Shown here: positions 17,082 through 25,642 of the stretch, in pieces
Layout of the letters: each line of letters begins with the position of its first letter
Position numbering within the stretch: position 1 is the first letter of the stretch
NCBI RefSeq assembly: GCF_000720425.1
Contig: NZ_JOAJ01000007.1
Location: forward strand, 423,043 to 487,042
Source: Nocardia rhamnosiphila NBRC 108938
GTDB taxonomy: Bacteria > Actinomycetota > Actinomycetes > Mycobacteriales > Mycobacteriaceae
Direction: 5' to 3'
DNA length: 64,000 nt
The notes under the pieces: generated by a model
What the model saw: the letters and a program-made list of their open reading frames with translations, nothing else
Databases searched by the model: none
What the model was told of the DNA's origin: nothing
Translations under genes and position numbers: made by a program

Positions 17082-17180
17082 TCAGAGAACTCCCCAGGCC
17101 TGCAGCAGATAGGTCACATTGGCGGCGATGGACGTGACGAGATTCGCCAGATTCAGGGCCGCGGACCCGGCTTCGATCAT
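17082..17180 (-). CDS. Putative 32-residue hydrophobic small protein
   Basis: A 33-codon frame (ATG at 17180, TGA at 17084-17082). It has a good ribosome-binding site, GGAAGAG, 6 nt before the ATG, about three quarters G or C at third positions, and a hairpin terminator just after the stop. The peptide starts MIEAGSAALNLANLV and continues through TSIAANVTYLLQAWGVL. It has one acidic residue, no basic residues and no cysteine, and looks like a single amphipathic or membrane-associated helix. No homologue is recognised. The terminator and ribosome-binding site argue it is a real small gene rather than chance. Confidence 0.5.
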   Translation of the reverse strand: MIEAGSAALNLANLVTSIAANVTYLLQAWGVL

Positions 17181-17418
17181 GTTCTTCTCTTCCTTCCGAT
17201 CCCACCCGACCGGAGCCCAAAGTACCGACGAAGCCGAAGTCGAGCAAACGCCCGATCAACCGGAAAACGAGCCACGACGGGCCACATGGAGGAGTGAACA
17301 GCTGTCCGAAAAACTGATCGGACACGTGTCCCACTCAGTGCGCAATCGCAGCCGCCCGAACCCGCGCGACCGCTCGGATCGCGAGTGCCGAAAAGAGGAA
17401 CGGGCCGCGATCGCCGAC

Positions 17419-17712
17419 TCAGCCGGCGATACCCGCCTCGGGTTCGGGACCGGGCCCGTCGGCGCGCAACTTCAACAGGGTCAGCCCCGCGGTGCACGCC
17501 AGGATGAGACCGATCACGGTCATGATCACGTGCAGGGTGCCGATCCCGAAGGCCGCCGCACCGAGCCCACCGGCGAAGACCAGCCAGCCCAGTACTCTGC
17601 CCACTGTCGCACCCGTACCACCCGATACAGGATCCGCCGGCTCCGAAGCCTCCGCTGCGGCGGATTCCTCCGCCGCGCCCGGCAGGTCGGTGGTGGTCTG
17701 GTCTCCCATCAT
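17419..17712 (-). CDS. Small two-helix membrane protein of unknown function
   Basis: Predicted 97-aa membrane protein, not recognised. The first 35 residues are polar and rich in Glu, Ala and Ser. Two hydrophobic segments follow: VLGWLVFAGGLGAAAFGIG (about 39-58) and HVIMTVIGLILACTAGLTLL (about 61-80). The tail is polar. Two adjacent ATG codons (17712 and 17709) follow GAGGAG; the second has the better spacing. It is transcribed towards the small 32-codon gene, 238 bp away, with nothing recognisable between. To the right a 297-bp gap, AT-richer than its surroundings, leads to the lipoprotein gene. Confidence 0.65.
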   Translation of the reverse strand: MMGDQTTTDLPGAAEESAAAEASEPADPVSGGTGATVGRVLGWLVFAGGLGAAAFGIGTLHVIMTVIGLILACTAGLTLLKLRADGPGPEPEAGIAG

Positions 17713-18009
17713 CTACTCCTCGATGGCGCCGATCCGGAAATCGTTTCGCGCCTACCACTTCAGTGCACGGTCACCGAGAAACACCGGTGCCTCATGCGTC
17801 ACTTCAGCAACATACGCTACGACCACAACCCGAAGATTGTTACGCGACACAAGCCCGCGACACGCGGCTGATATCAATTCGATACCTGAACCGTACCCTT
17901 TCTCCGCCGTTCTACACCCGGTAACCAGGGGATCAGCAGATGGGGGTCTAGTTCTCCCCGGCGCGCTGAATTAAGGTTGGGCCACTGACATATCACAGGA
18001 GCGTCACCG

Positions 18010-18789
18010 ATGGAGAGCAAAACGAAGGTCGCCGGACCCCTGGCGGCCGCCGGGGCGGTTTCCCTCGGGCTGGTGCTCATCGGCGCGTGCGGAATCGGCC
18101 AAGAGGACACCTACGTGCCGCCGCCCCCGATCCGCTCCGGTCCGCAGGCCGCGGAACCGGCGGGGTTCACCGGCGAACCCTCCACCAGTGTCGCGAAAGT
18201 GCTGATACCGCCGTCCCCGTCGTGGCGGATGGCCCCGGAGCCGCCGCCCCGGCGCACCCTCCCGCCCGAATACCGGATCTCGGTCACCGCATCCACCGGC
18301 CCCGGCGCCGAGCCGACCGCCGGCGAGACCACCCGCCGGGTCACCCTGTCCGCCACGCCCGACCCGGCCGGCCCGGCCGAGCCCGGTTGGACCACCGCCT
18401 CGCTGCCGAGCCCGCCGCTGGAACCGGCCCACACCGAATCCCCGCTGCCCGCACCGTCTCCGGTCACCACCGTGGTGATCGACCCGGTTCCGCCCGAGGG
18501 TGCGGGCCCGCCGCCCGTCGAACCCCCGCTGGCACCACCACCCAGTGAACCCCTGACCCCGCCCGCCGAACCTCCGGCCCCGGTGCCGGCCGAACCTCCG
18601 GCCGCGGGAGACGAACCGGGGTACCCGGAAACGGTCCCGGCGGAAGACGTCCCGGCGGAATCCACGCCCACACAGGCCCCCGTCGCGCCCCGGGTCGCCG
18701 CACCCACGACCGGCGAGGTGACCACACCGGACGTCGCCGAAGAACCGCCCCTGCCCACCCCGACCGGCACCGTCGCACCCGGTAACTGA
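18010..18789 (+). CDS. Proline-rich putative lipoprotein
   Basis: 259-aa exported protein, function unknown. A lysine-containing n-region and a hydrophobic stretch lead to a lipobox LVLIGACG, with Cys at about residue 27 as the expected lipidation site. The rest has almost no predicted fold: about a quarter proline with many Ala, Glu and Thr, including PPVEPPLAPPPSEPL and similar runs, typical of a wall-spanning tether. ATG at 18010 follows CAGGAG. No domain is recognised in the body of the protein. Confidence 0.75.
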   Translation: MESKTKVAGPLAAAGAVSLGLVLIGACGIGQEDTYVPPPPIRSGPQAAEPAGFTGEPSTSVAKVLIPPSPSWRMAPEPPPRRTLPPEYRISVTASTGPGAEPTAGETTRRVTLSATPDPAGPAEPGWTTASLPSPPLEPAHTESPLPAPSPVTTVVIDPVPPEGAGPPPVEPPLAPPPSEPLTPPAEPPAPVPAEPPAAGDEPGYPETVPAEDVPAESTPTQAPVAPRVAAPTTGEVTTPDVAEEPPLPTPTGTVAPGN

Positions 18790-19136
18790 CCCACCGGCAG
18801 GCCACGAGTGCCGGCTGCTGCTTCTGCCTCCCGCCGCCGAGAGAGCCGATCACGCTGTTTCGACAGCTGCGCACCGCCGCGAACAGTGCACTAGGTCGCA
18901 CCAGCAGCCACGGGCCACCGATCAGCACGGTCATCACCGGCGCGGTCGGGTCCGGCCGGTTCGCACGGTCGGTCGGCAGGTACTCCGACTGCGGCCGATG
19001 GTCCCGACGGCCACGCCGGGCGGCCTGACACTCGAAGAGGATGCAGGACGTCGAACCACCGCCCCGGCTATCGCGCCGCCCGCGGCCGGCGGCGGCCGAA
19101 CTTCGAATTGCAGGCTCCGGGAGCAGGTCTCGAAAC
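18790..19136. other. Convergent intergenic region, no gene seen
   Basis: 347 bp between the lipoprotein gene and the leftward EspG-like gene. Only a weak 6-bp stem (CCGGCA / TGCCGG, 18794-18814) just after the lipoprotein stop was noticed. No convincing frame or promoter. Confidence 0.4.
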
Positions 19137-19883
19137 TCAGTGTTCGGCGTAGGCGACCGACCGCTGGGCGGCGGCGATCATGGGCCGCAGGGCGTTGGTG
19201 AAACCTTCGGCGCCCACCGGGGCGATCTCGACATCCTTGCCGGTGTGGACCGCGTAACGGCCGTCGCCGGTGATATCCACCCAGCACAAAACACCGAACG
19301 GCGCCGGCCCGGTGCGCCGGTGCACCGACACCACGATCTGGCCGATTCCGTCGCGGGGAAGTGTGAGCCGCTTACGGATCCGGGTCGCCACGGTGGGCCC
19401 GGACACCGGAACGGTCACCCGGTCCCGGCCGTCCTCGACAACCTCGCTGCGCGCCGCGCGCAGCCGCCCCCCGGCGCCGGCGGCCACGGCCGGCAGGGCC
19501 GCGATCACCCGGACCGGCAGCGAGGTGGCGGTGCCGGCAGTGATCCGCAGTTCACCGCCCCGGTCCGGCTGCGGGCCCCGCCGCTGGGTGGCGACCACCC
19601 CGATACGGCCCGCCGAGGCGGCGAGTATCCGCACGGCCGGAGTCCGGTCACCGTCCTGTCCGAACGTCTCCACACTCACCTCGGGGCCGGCCAGCACGCG
19701 TAGCGCGGCCTCCAGGTCGGCGTCGAGAGTGCCTTCGCACCACTGCCGCAGAGCGGGCAGTTGGGCGGTGCGCTCGATGGAATCGCGAGCCGACAGGCGT
19801 ACCGCCAGCGGATAGGGAATACGGTCGCCGACGGTCCGTTCCCATGCCAGCGCGAACTGGTCCGGGGTGAGGAGCCAGTTCAC
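19137..19883 (-). CDS. EspG-family type VII secretion chaperone
   Basis: 248-aa protein of the EspG fold, a cytosolic chaperone that binds the helical tip of PE/PPE-type substrates for ESX secretion. Family features: start VNWLLTPDQFALAWERTVGDRIPYPL, the region ILAASAGRIGVVATQRR, and the end ALRPMIAAAQRSV. GTG at 19883 overlaps the stop of the PPE-like gene by GTGA. It is the last of a three-gene unit with two probable ESX substrates, but no eccB/C/D/E or mycP gene is present in this window, so the chaperone must serve a secretion system encoded elsewhere. Confidence 0.85.
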   Translation of the reverse strand: MNWLLTPDQFALAWERTVGDRIPYPLAVRLSARDSIERTAQLPALRQWCEGTLDADLEAALRVLAGPEVSVETFGQDGDRTPAVRILAASAGRIGVVATQRRGPQPDRGGELRITAGTATSLPVRVIAALPAVAAGAGGRLRAARSEVVEDGRDRVTVPVSGPTVATRIRKRLTLPRDGIGQIVVSVHRRTGPAPFGVLCWVDITGDGRYAVHTGKDVEIAPVGAEGFTNALRPMIAAAQRSVAYAEH

Positions 19884-21142
19884 TCCTCTTCCGTCCACTC
19901 ACCCAGCACCGGCGGAATGGTGGGCTCCAGGGCGCCGATCAACTGCCCGGCCGGTTCGCCCACTTCCAGATAGGTGAGTTCCTCGTCGGCGAAGTGGAGA
20001 TCGTCCTCGGCCGGAGCGGTCCGCTCGGTGCGCGGCGCCACCGGGGCGCCGGACCGGACCGTATCGGCCGCCATGGCACCGCCCATCAACCCACCGATGG
20101 CCCCCGCGCCCATTCCGGTGACCGCCTCGCCGCCCGCGGCCCGCTGCTGTTCGTCCCGGGAACGTTCCTGGTCACCGGTCGTGCCCGCCGGGCGGACCGG
20201 GGCGGCGAACAGTGGGACACCCGCCGCCGTGGCCGGACTCGCCGACGCGGCCGCGGTGGTGACCGGCGCCGCCGCGGGCGCGGTGGCGGGCGCGGCGATC
20301 TGCCCGGTGGCCGCTGCGGTCGTGCTCTCGGGGCCGGACCCGGCCGGAGCGAGGTGCGGAGTATCGGACCGGACACCGGAGACCGTGACCGCCGGCGAAC
20401 CGGGTTCGTCCGGGGCCGCGACTCCGGCCGGAGCCGTGGCCGGCTGCCGGTCCGCCACGGTCGTCCCCCCGAGCGCGGCGGGAGGCCGCTGTCCCGCCGT
20501 GGTTTCCGGGCTCGGTGCCACGGGAGCGGCCGGGGCCGCACCGGCCGGCACCTCGGTGCCGTGCAGCGCCTCCGGGAGGTCGGGAAACGCGGGGATCCGG
20601 GCGCCGGTCGGAATGAAGGCGCCGGTGTAGACGCTGTCCATCACCCGGACCACCTCGGCGCGATCGTCGTCGGCGGTCCGCTGCGCGGCGATATTGCCGG
20701 TGGCCGCATGCGGGTCCAGCAGCGCCGCCGCGAGATCCGGTTCGGTGCCGGCGGGTTCGGGGACTGCGGCGCGCAGTGTTTCCGCGGCGTCGCCGGCCCG
20801 GCCGAGCCGCTGCCCTACGGTGGCGAGCACATCGGCGAGGTGCCGGCCGGCGGCCTCGAAATCGCGGACCGCGGCCGCGGCCAGACCGGCCGCCGAACCG
20901 CGCCAGCCGTCGGCGATGGCGCCGCGGATCTCGGTATGCGCCTGCGCCACCGCGTCGGTGAGGCCGGTCGCCGCGCCCTGCCAGGCCTGCCCGCCGCTCT
21001 GTAGCACCGACGGGTTCATGGCGGCCACCCCGGCGTGGATCTGCGGGTGGGTGAGGTTGTCGAATACTTCCACGGTGGGCGCGTATTCGGGATCGACGCG
21101 GTAGTGCACACCGCGTGCCCCGGCGCGGGGTAGTTCACGCAC
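19880..21142 (-). CDS. PPE/WXG-type putative ESX substrate with long Ala/Pro-rich region
   Basis: 420-aa protein. The N-terminal 150 residues are helical with a central W-x-G turn (DGWRGSAAG, about residue 74), preceded by YRVDPEYAPTVEVFDNLTHP, the pattern of PPE-like partner proteins. After about residue 185 it is low-complexity Ala, Thr, Pro and Gly. A Gly/Ala-rich hydrophobic patch (GMGAGAIGGLMGGAMAA, about 345-362) precedes an acidic C-terminus. GTG at 21142 with GGGAG upstream overlaps the preceding gene by 8 nt; its stop overlaps espG by 4 nt. Probably exported with its neighbour and guided by the EspG protein (inference). Confidence 0.75.
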   Translation of the reverse strand: MRELPRAGARGVHYRVDPEYAPTVEVFDNLTHPQIHAGVAAMNPSVLQSGGQAWQGAATGLTDAVAQAHTEIRGAIADGWRGSAAGLAAAAVRDFEAAGRHLADVLATVGQRLGRAGDAAETLRAAVPEPAGTEPDLAAALLDPHAATGNIAAQRTADDDRAEVVRVMDSVYTGAFIPTGARIPAFPDLPEALHGTEVPAGAAPAAPVAPSPETTAGQRPPAALGGTTVADRQPATAPAGVAAPDEPGSPAVTVSGVRSDTPHLAPAGSGPESTTAAATGQIAAPATAPAAAPVTTAAASASPATAAGVPLFAAPVRPAGTTGDQERSRDEQQRAAGGEAVTGMGAGAIGGLMGGAMAADTVRSGAPVAPRTERTAPAEDDLHFADEELTYLEVGEPAGQLIGALEPTIPPVLGEWTEEE

Positions 21143-21518
21143 CGGAGGCTCCCGTCGGTTCGGCGGCGCCGAGCGCCGCGGCGATATCGGTATCGGATTC
21201 GCGGTAGGCCGCCGCGGCGGCCCGGAAGGTGTGCGCGAGCTGCCGGGCGGTATCGGAGTACCGGCGCAGCGCCGCGATCGCGTCGGTGGCCTTGCCCTCG
21301 AATCCGGAGCGTAGTGCCGCACCCGAATCGAATCCCCCGAAGCCGGGCAGCGATACCGCCGCGGACAGTGTGTCGATCTGCGCGTCCACCTGGTCGGCGA
21401 GTTGTTCGTAGCGCAGTGCGCACTGTTCCGGCGCACCCTCGGCCACCAGGACGCCGTCGATCCACAGCTGCCCGTCTTCGACGGCGGAATCGAGCGTGGT
21501 GATCGCATTCGGCTGCAT
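21135..21518 (-). CDS. EspC/WXG100-like small ESX substrate
   Basis: 127-aa all-helical protein resembling the EspC and WXG100-like partner proteins. It has no classical W-x-G, but the turn position holds LPGFGGFDSG. Near the C-terminus is AAAYRESDTDIA, a Y-x-x-x-D motif, the general type VII secretion signal. ATG at 21518 follows a run of G (GGGGG). It is the first gene of the trio with the PPE-like and EspG-like genes, which overlap it and each other. It probably pairs with the PPE-like protein as a heterodimer (inference from gene order). Confidence 0.75.
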   Translation of the reverse strand: MQPNAITTLDSAVEDGQLWIDGVLVAEGAPEQCALRYEQLADQVDAQIDTLSAAVSLPGFGGFDSGAALRSGFEGKATDAIAALRRYSDTARQLAHTFRAAAAAYRESDTDIAAALGAAEPTGASGA

Positions 21519-21556
21519 CGTGTCCCCCTTCCTGCTCCGCTGTCACACAGCGGATT

Positions 21557-22240
21557 TCACGGTCGTCGCACCGGCCCCGCGACGATCTCCTGCGTCCACT
21601 GCACGATATCCGCCGTCACCCGGGCGCGCACGCGCTCGTGCAGCAGATCGTGTCCGGCATCGGCGTATTCGCGCAGTTCCACCGCCTCGCGCCGCCGCGC
21701 CCACGCCCGGACCGGGTCGATCGGCGCCCGGCGGTCGTCCACCCCGTGGACGGCCAGGACGGGTGGGAGCCGCGGCCCGGCGGCATCGGCGCGATCGTCG
21801 AGGGCGCGCGCCGGAGTACCGCACAGCACCAGTCCGGCCGGCAGGTCGGCGGGAACGGCCGGGGTCGCCGCGACGGCGGGGTCCAGGGCGGGCGGGGTGG
21901 CGCCCAGCGTCGCGAGCGCGGTGATCGCCCCGAGTGAATGCCCCATGAGCATGAGCGGGAGTTCCGGAGCCTGCGCCCGCGCCAGGGCGAAGAACGTGGC
22001 CGCGTCGGCGACGAGTTCGGACAGGACCGGCCGGGCGCCGGGATCACCTTCACTGAGGCCCTGGCCCGCCGGGTCCAGCGTCCAGATGGCGATCCCCGCC
22101 CCGTTCAGCTGCCGGGCGAACTCGTGGTAGTGCCCGCTGTGCTGGCCGGTTCCCGGCAGCAACACCAGGCCCGTCGCGGCCCCACCGACCGGCCGGTTCC
22201 GATAGTGCAGGCGGCCGCGCACGCCGTCGAAGAAACCCAT
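21557..22240 (-). CDS. Alpha/beta hydrolase (lysophospholipase-like)
   Basis: 227-aa hydrolase of the alpha/beta fold. Oxyanion region LVLLPGTGQHSGHY (about 26-39), DPAGQGLSEGDPG, nucleophile elbow LMGHSLGAITA (Ser at about 103), the acid in VHGVDDRRAPI and the catalytic His in DAGHDLLHE. This is the monoglyceride lipase/lysophospholipase pattern. ATG at 22240 starts MGFFDG; an in-frame ATG at 22282 adds 14 residues and cannot be excluded. It ends 39 bp before the ESX trio on the same strand, so it may be cotranscribed. Substrate unknown. Confidence 0.88.
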   Translation of the reverse strand: MGFFDGVRGRLHYRNRPVGGAATGLVLLPGTGQHSGHYHEFARQLNGAGIAIWTLDPAGQGLSEGDPGARPVLSELVADAATFFALARAQAPELPLMLMGHSLGAITALATLGATPPALDPAVAATPAVPADLPAGLVLCGTPARALDDRADAAGPRLPPVLAVHGVDDRRAPIDPVRAWARRREAVELREYADAGHDLLHERVRARVTADIVQWTQEIVAGPVRRP

Positions 22241-22333
22241 GGCCGGATTCTGGCAAAGAATGACAGGCCGTTGGTGGCCCACGATCGGCGGCGGTGGCCG
22301 GCTACCGCGGACCGTATCGTCCGCGCCGGGGAT

Positions 22334-23056
22334 CTAGGCCGGGGCGGGCGCGGGCGCCGGTTCCGGCGCAGGCGCAGGTGCGGGAGCCGGAGCGCCAGGT
22401 TCCGCGGGCGGCGCGGCGGGCGCGGACTGCGGCGCCGGCGCGGGCGCCTCGGGCACCGGGAACATGCCGACCGTGGGCGTCATCACACAGAGCGCGCCCG
22501 GGTAGTCGATGGTGCCCCACATGGACGCGAGGACGGTACCCGGACCGCTGTCCACGGTCCGGGACAGTGACGGGGTGCCGAACTCGGTCAGATCGTCGAG
22601 TATGTCGAGACCGCTGCGCCCGTTGTTGATATTGATCCAGGCGACGACCAGGCCGGAGGCCTGCGGGATGCCCGGATGCCCGGGGGTCGCGTGGAAGGTC
22701 AGAGTTCCGGGAGTACCGCCGATGTTGGCGCTGGGACCGTTGGCGGTGCCGGCCGCGATGATGGTCGTGATCAGGCCGTTGCTGCCGCAGCCGAAGGTGG
22801 GTGCCGCGTAGACGAAGGGTGTGTACAGGCCGATGGTGCTGATGTGGTTGGCCGCGACGTAGTCGGCATAGCGGTCCAGCGCGTCCACACCGGCGTGCGT
22901 TTCCGGTTTGCCGGCGGTCTGCTCGGTGAGCGCCTGCATCGCCGCTTCGGCCGGGGTCGGCGCGGGTGCGGCGGCCGCCGGTGTGAAGGCGAGCGCTGCG
23001 CTGATTCCGAGGGCGGCTGCCGTGGCCGCGGTGCGCGCGACAATTTTGTTGTGCAC
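22334..23056 (-). CDS. Secreted protein with Ala/Pro C-terminal tail
   Basis: 240-aa exported protein of unknown function. A signal peptide is clear: VHNKIVARTAATAAALGIS and then a hydrophobic Ala-rich core, with probable cleavage after a run ending AAAA near residue 32. The middle (residues 50-190) contains GCGSNGLITTIIAAGTANGP and TVLASMWGTIDYPGALCVM, two cysteines that may form a disulfide, and no catalytic motif I recognise. The last 45 residues are almost only Ala, Pro and Glu, a wall- or envelope-associated type of tail. GTG at 23056 with AGGGAG upstream. It resembles secreted proteins conserved in Nocardia and Rhodococcus (inference). Confidence 0.75.
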   Translation of the reverse strand: MHNKIVARTAATAAALGISAALAFTPAAAAPAPTPAEAAMQALTEQTAGKPETHAGVDALDRYADYVAANHISTIGLYTPFVYAAPTFGCGSNGLITTIIAAGTANGPSANIGGTPGTLTFHATPGHPGIPQASGLVVAWININNGRSGLDILDDLTEFGTPSLSRTVDSGPGTVLASMWGTIDYPGALCVMTPTVGMFPVPEAPAPAPQSAPAAPPAEPGAPAPAPAPAPEPAPAPAPA

Positions 23057-23283
23057 TGCTGACTCCCTACATCCGATCGGGGCGACGGTGCCGGATCCGG
23101 CCGGCGACCCCCCGCCCACCGCAGCAAAGTACCAGGCCGGTCCGGTCGCCGCCCGGTCACACTCCGCTCTCGTCCGCTGTGATCGGCCCTGCGCTCCCGG
23201 CACATGTGATGCACTCGACACGGCAGGATCGGGGAGGGGTGTAAATTCTATGCGGGACAATCGAGACATATTTGGAGATGTGT

Positions 23284-24456
23284 ATGAAATTAACTCTGTC
23301 TCCCGACGAGGTCGCCTTCCGTGACGAGCTGCGGAAGATCTACACCACCGCGATCCCGGCCGAGATCCGGGAACGCGTGAAATACGGTCACGAACTGTCC
23401 CGCGAGGACGTCGTGACCTCCCATCGGATCCTCAACGAGCACGGCCTGGCCGTACCGAACTGGCCGGTCGAATGGGGTGGCAAGGACTGGACCCCGATGC
23501 AGCGGCATCTGTGGCAGGACGAGATGCAGCTGGCCAGCGTGCCGGACCCGCTGACCTTCAACGCCACCATGGTCGGCCCGGTCATCGCGCAGTTCGGCTC
23601 CGAGGAACTCAAGAAGCGTTTCCTGCCGGCCACCGCCAACCTCGACATCTGGTGGTGTCAGGGCTTCTCCGAACCCGACGCCGGTTCGGACCTGGCCTCG
23701 CTGCGCACCACGGCCGTGCGCGACGGTGACTCCTACATCGTCAACGGCCAGAAGATCTGGACCACCCTCGCCCAGTGGGCGGATTGGATCTTCTGCCTGG
23801 TCCGCACCGACCCGAACGCCCCGAAGAAGCAGGCCGGGATCTCCTTCCTGCTGTTCGACGTGAAATCGCCCGGTGTCACCATCCGGCCGATCAAACTCAT
23901 CGACGGCGGCTACGAGGTCAACGAGGTCTTCTTCGAGAACGTGCGCGTCCCGGCCGATCAGCTGGTCGGCGAGGAGAACATGGGCTGGACCTACGCCAAG
24001 TTCCTGCTCGGCAACGAGCGCACCGGGATCACCGCCGTCGCCCGCACCAAGGTGCGGATCGGCGTGGCCAAGGAATACGCGGCCGCCACCACATCGGGTT
24101 CCGGGACCCTGCTGGAGGACCCGCTGTTCGCGGCGCGCATCGCCGAACTGGAGAACGAGCTGCTCGCGCTGGAACTCACCCAGTTGCGGGTGGTGTCGAA
24201 CTCGACCGAGGGCAAACCCAACCCCGCGTCGTCGGTGCTGAAGATGCGCGGTTCGGAACTGCAGCAGGCCGCCACCGAGCTGCTGCTCGATATCGCCGGC
24301 CCCGACGCGCTGCCGGTACACGCCGCGGATATCGCCTCGCCGGACTGGGCGCAGCGCTCGGGTCCGAGCTATCTCAACTACCGCAAGACAACCATCTACG
24401 GAGGTTCCAGCGAGGTGCAGCGCACCATCATCGCCTCCTCGATCCTCGGATTGTGA
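23284..24456 (+). CDS. Acyl-CoA dehydrogenase, subunit of a probable heteromeric pair
   Basis: FAD-dependent acyl-CoA dehydrogenase of 390 aa. Typical blocks: WWCQGFSEPDAGSDLASL (about 122-139), VNGQKIWTTLAQWADW, and the C-terminal YRKTTIYGGSSEVQRTIIA, where FAD and the neighbouring subunit meet. ATG at 23284 with GGAG 6 nt upstream; TTG or ATG codons a few residues earlier are alternatives. The next gene, 9 bp on, encodes a second acyl-CoA dehydrogenase. In mycobacteria such adjacent pairs (FadE26-27, FadE28-29) form alpha2beta2 enzymes acting on bulky steroid side-chain CoA esters. That comparison is family knowledge; activity here is inferred. Confidence 0.93.
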   Translation: MKLTLSPDEVAFRDELRKIYTTAIPAEIRERVKYGHELSREDVVTSHRILNEHGLAVPNWPVEWGGKDWTPMQRHLWQDEMQLASVPDPLTFNATMVGPVIAQFGSEELKKRFLPATANLDIWWCQGFSEPDAGSDLASLRTTAVRDGDSYIVNGQKIWTTLAQWADWIFCLVRTDPNAPKKQAGISFLLFDVKSPGVTIRPIKLIDGGYEVNEVFFENVRVPADQLVGEENMGWTYAKFLLGNERTGITAVARTKVRIGVAKEYAAATTSGSGTLLEDPLFAARIAELENELLALELTQLRVVSNSTEGKPNPASSVLKMRGSELQQAATELLLDIAGPDALPVHAADIASPDWAQRSGPSYLNYRKTTIYGGSSEVQRTIIASSILGL

Positions 24457-24465
24457 GGTCAGGTA

Positions 24466-25593
24466 ATGGATTTCGATCTCACCGATGAACAGGCCCTGCT
24501 CCGCGACACGGTGCGCGACCTGCTGAATCGCCATTACAACCCGGAATCCCGGCTGCAGGTCATCGGCACCGACCTCGGCTGGAGCCGTCAGGTCTGGAAT
24601 CAGCTCGCCGAACTGGGCGTGCTCGGGCTGAGCTTCGCCGAGAAGGATGGCGGTATGGAGGCGGGCCCGGTGGAGACCATGCTGGTGCTCGAGGAGATCG
24701 GGCGGCGGCTGGCGCCGGAACCGCTACTCGACGCGGTCCTGGTACCGGGCGGGCTGATCAGCGCGGTGGGCACGCCCGACCAGCGCCAGCGCATCCTGCC
24801 CGAGGTCGCCGCCGGGTCGAAACTGCTGGCCTTCGCGCACGGTGAACCCGGCACCCGCTGGCCCGACCACGCGATCGCCACCACGGCCACCGCCCAGGGC
24901 GAGGGCTACACGCTCAGCGGAACCAAGAACCCGGTACCGCACGGCGACTGCGCCGACGATCTGGTGGTCAGCGCGACCCTGCCCGACGGCGGTGTGGGCC
25001 TGTTCCTGGTCGCCGCCGACGCCACCGGGGTGACCCGTACCTCCTACGCGACGGTCGACGGCCTGCGTGGCGCCCAGATCGTCCTCGACGGCGCGGCCGC
25101 CGAACTGCTCGGTACCGGCGGCGACGCCACGAGTGTCGTGGACGAGGTGCTCGCCCGGGCCCAGGCCGGGTTGTGCGCGGAATCGATCGGGGCGATGGAG
25201 GAGTCGCTGCGGCTGACCACCGACTATCTGAAGACCCGTAAACAGTTCGGTGTCACGCTGTCGAAGTTCCAGACCCTCACCCAGCGCGCCGCGAATATGT
25301 ACGTTTCGCTCGAGCTGGCCCGCAGTATGAGTTACTACCTCACGGCGTCGCTGGTCGACGATGCCGGGAACCCGGTCATCGCGTCCCGGGCACGGTTGCA
25401 GGTCAGCCGGTCGGCGAAGCATATCGGCCAGGAAGCGATCCAGATGCACGGCGGTATCGGCGTCACGTCCGAGTACCCGGTGAGCCACTATGTGGCCCGG
25501 CTCACCGCCATCGAGCGCACCCTCGGTAGCTCGCTGGAGCATCTGCGGGTGCTGACCGCGCAGGTCGCCGACTACGCCCAGCCGGAGCTGTAA
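24466..25593 (+). CDS. Acyl-CoA dehydrogenase, second subunit of the pair
   Basis: 375-aa acyl-CoA dehydrogenase homologue. N-terminal MDFDLTDEQALLRDTVRDLL, middle region FAHGEPGTRWPDHA where the canonical FAD/substrate loop is weak, and C-terminal RKQFGVTLSKFQ and QMHGGIGVTSEYPVSHY. Compared with its neighbour the middle domain is shorter and less conserved, as in the non-catalytic partner of heterotetrameric FadE pairs. ATG at 24466, 9 bp after the preceding stop. A strong hairpin follows the gene. Confidence 0.92.
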   Translation: MDFDLTDEQALLRDTVRDLLNRHYNPESRLQVIGTDLGWSRQVWNQLAELGVLGLSFAEKDGGMEAGPVETMLVLEEIGRRLAPEPLLDAVLVPGGLISAVGTPDQRQRILPEVAAGSKLLAFAHGEPGTRWPDHAIATTATAQGEGYTLSGTKNPVPHGDCADDLVVSATLPDGGVGLFLVAADATGVTRTSYATVDGLRGAQIVLDGAAAELLGTGGDATSVVDEVLARAQAGLCAESIGAMEESLRLTTDYLKTRKQFGVTLSKFQTLTQRAANMYVSLELARSMSYYLTASLVDDAGNPVIASRARLQVSRSAKHIGQEAIQMHGGIGVTSEYPVSHYVARLTAIERTLGSSLEHLRVLTAQVADYAQPEL

Positions 25594-25609
25594 CCCGGCC
25601 CACCCGGCC

Positions 25610-25642
25610 CCGGACGCCCGGTACCGTTCACCGGGCGTCCGG
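25610..25642. terminator. Strong bidirectional hairpin terminator
   Basis: A perfect 13-bp stem (CCGGACGCCCGGT / ACCGGGCGTCCGG) with a 7-nt loop, 16 bp after the second acyl-CoA dehydrogenase gene. The right arm also encodes the last codons of the convergent phosphoribosyltransferase gene, whose stop falls in the loop. Confidence 0.85.
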
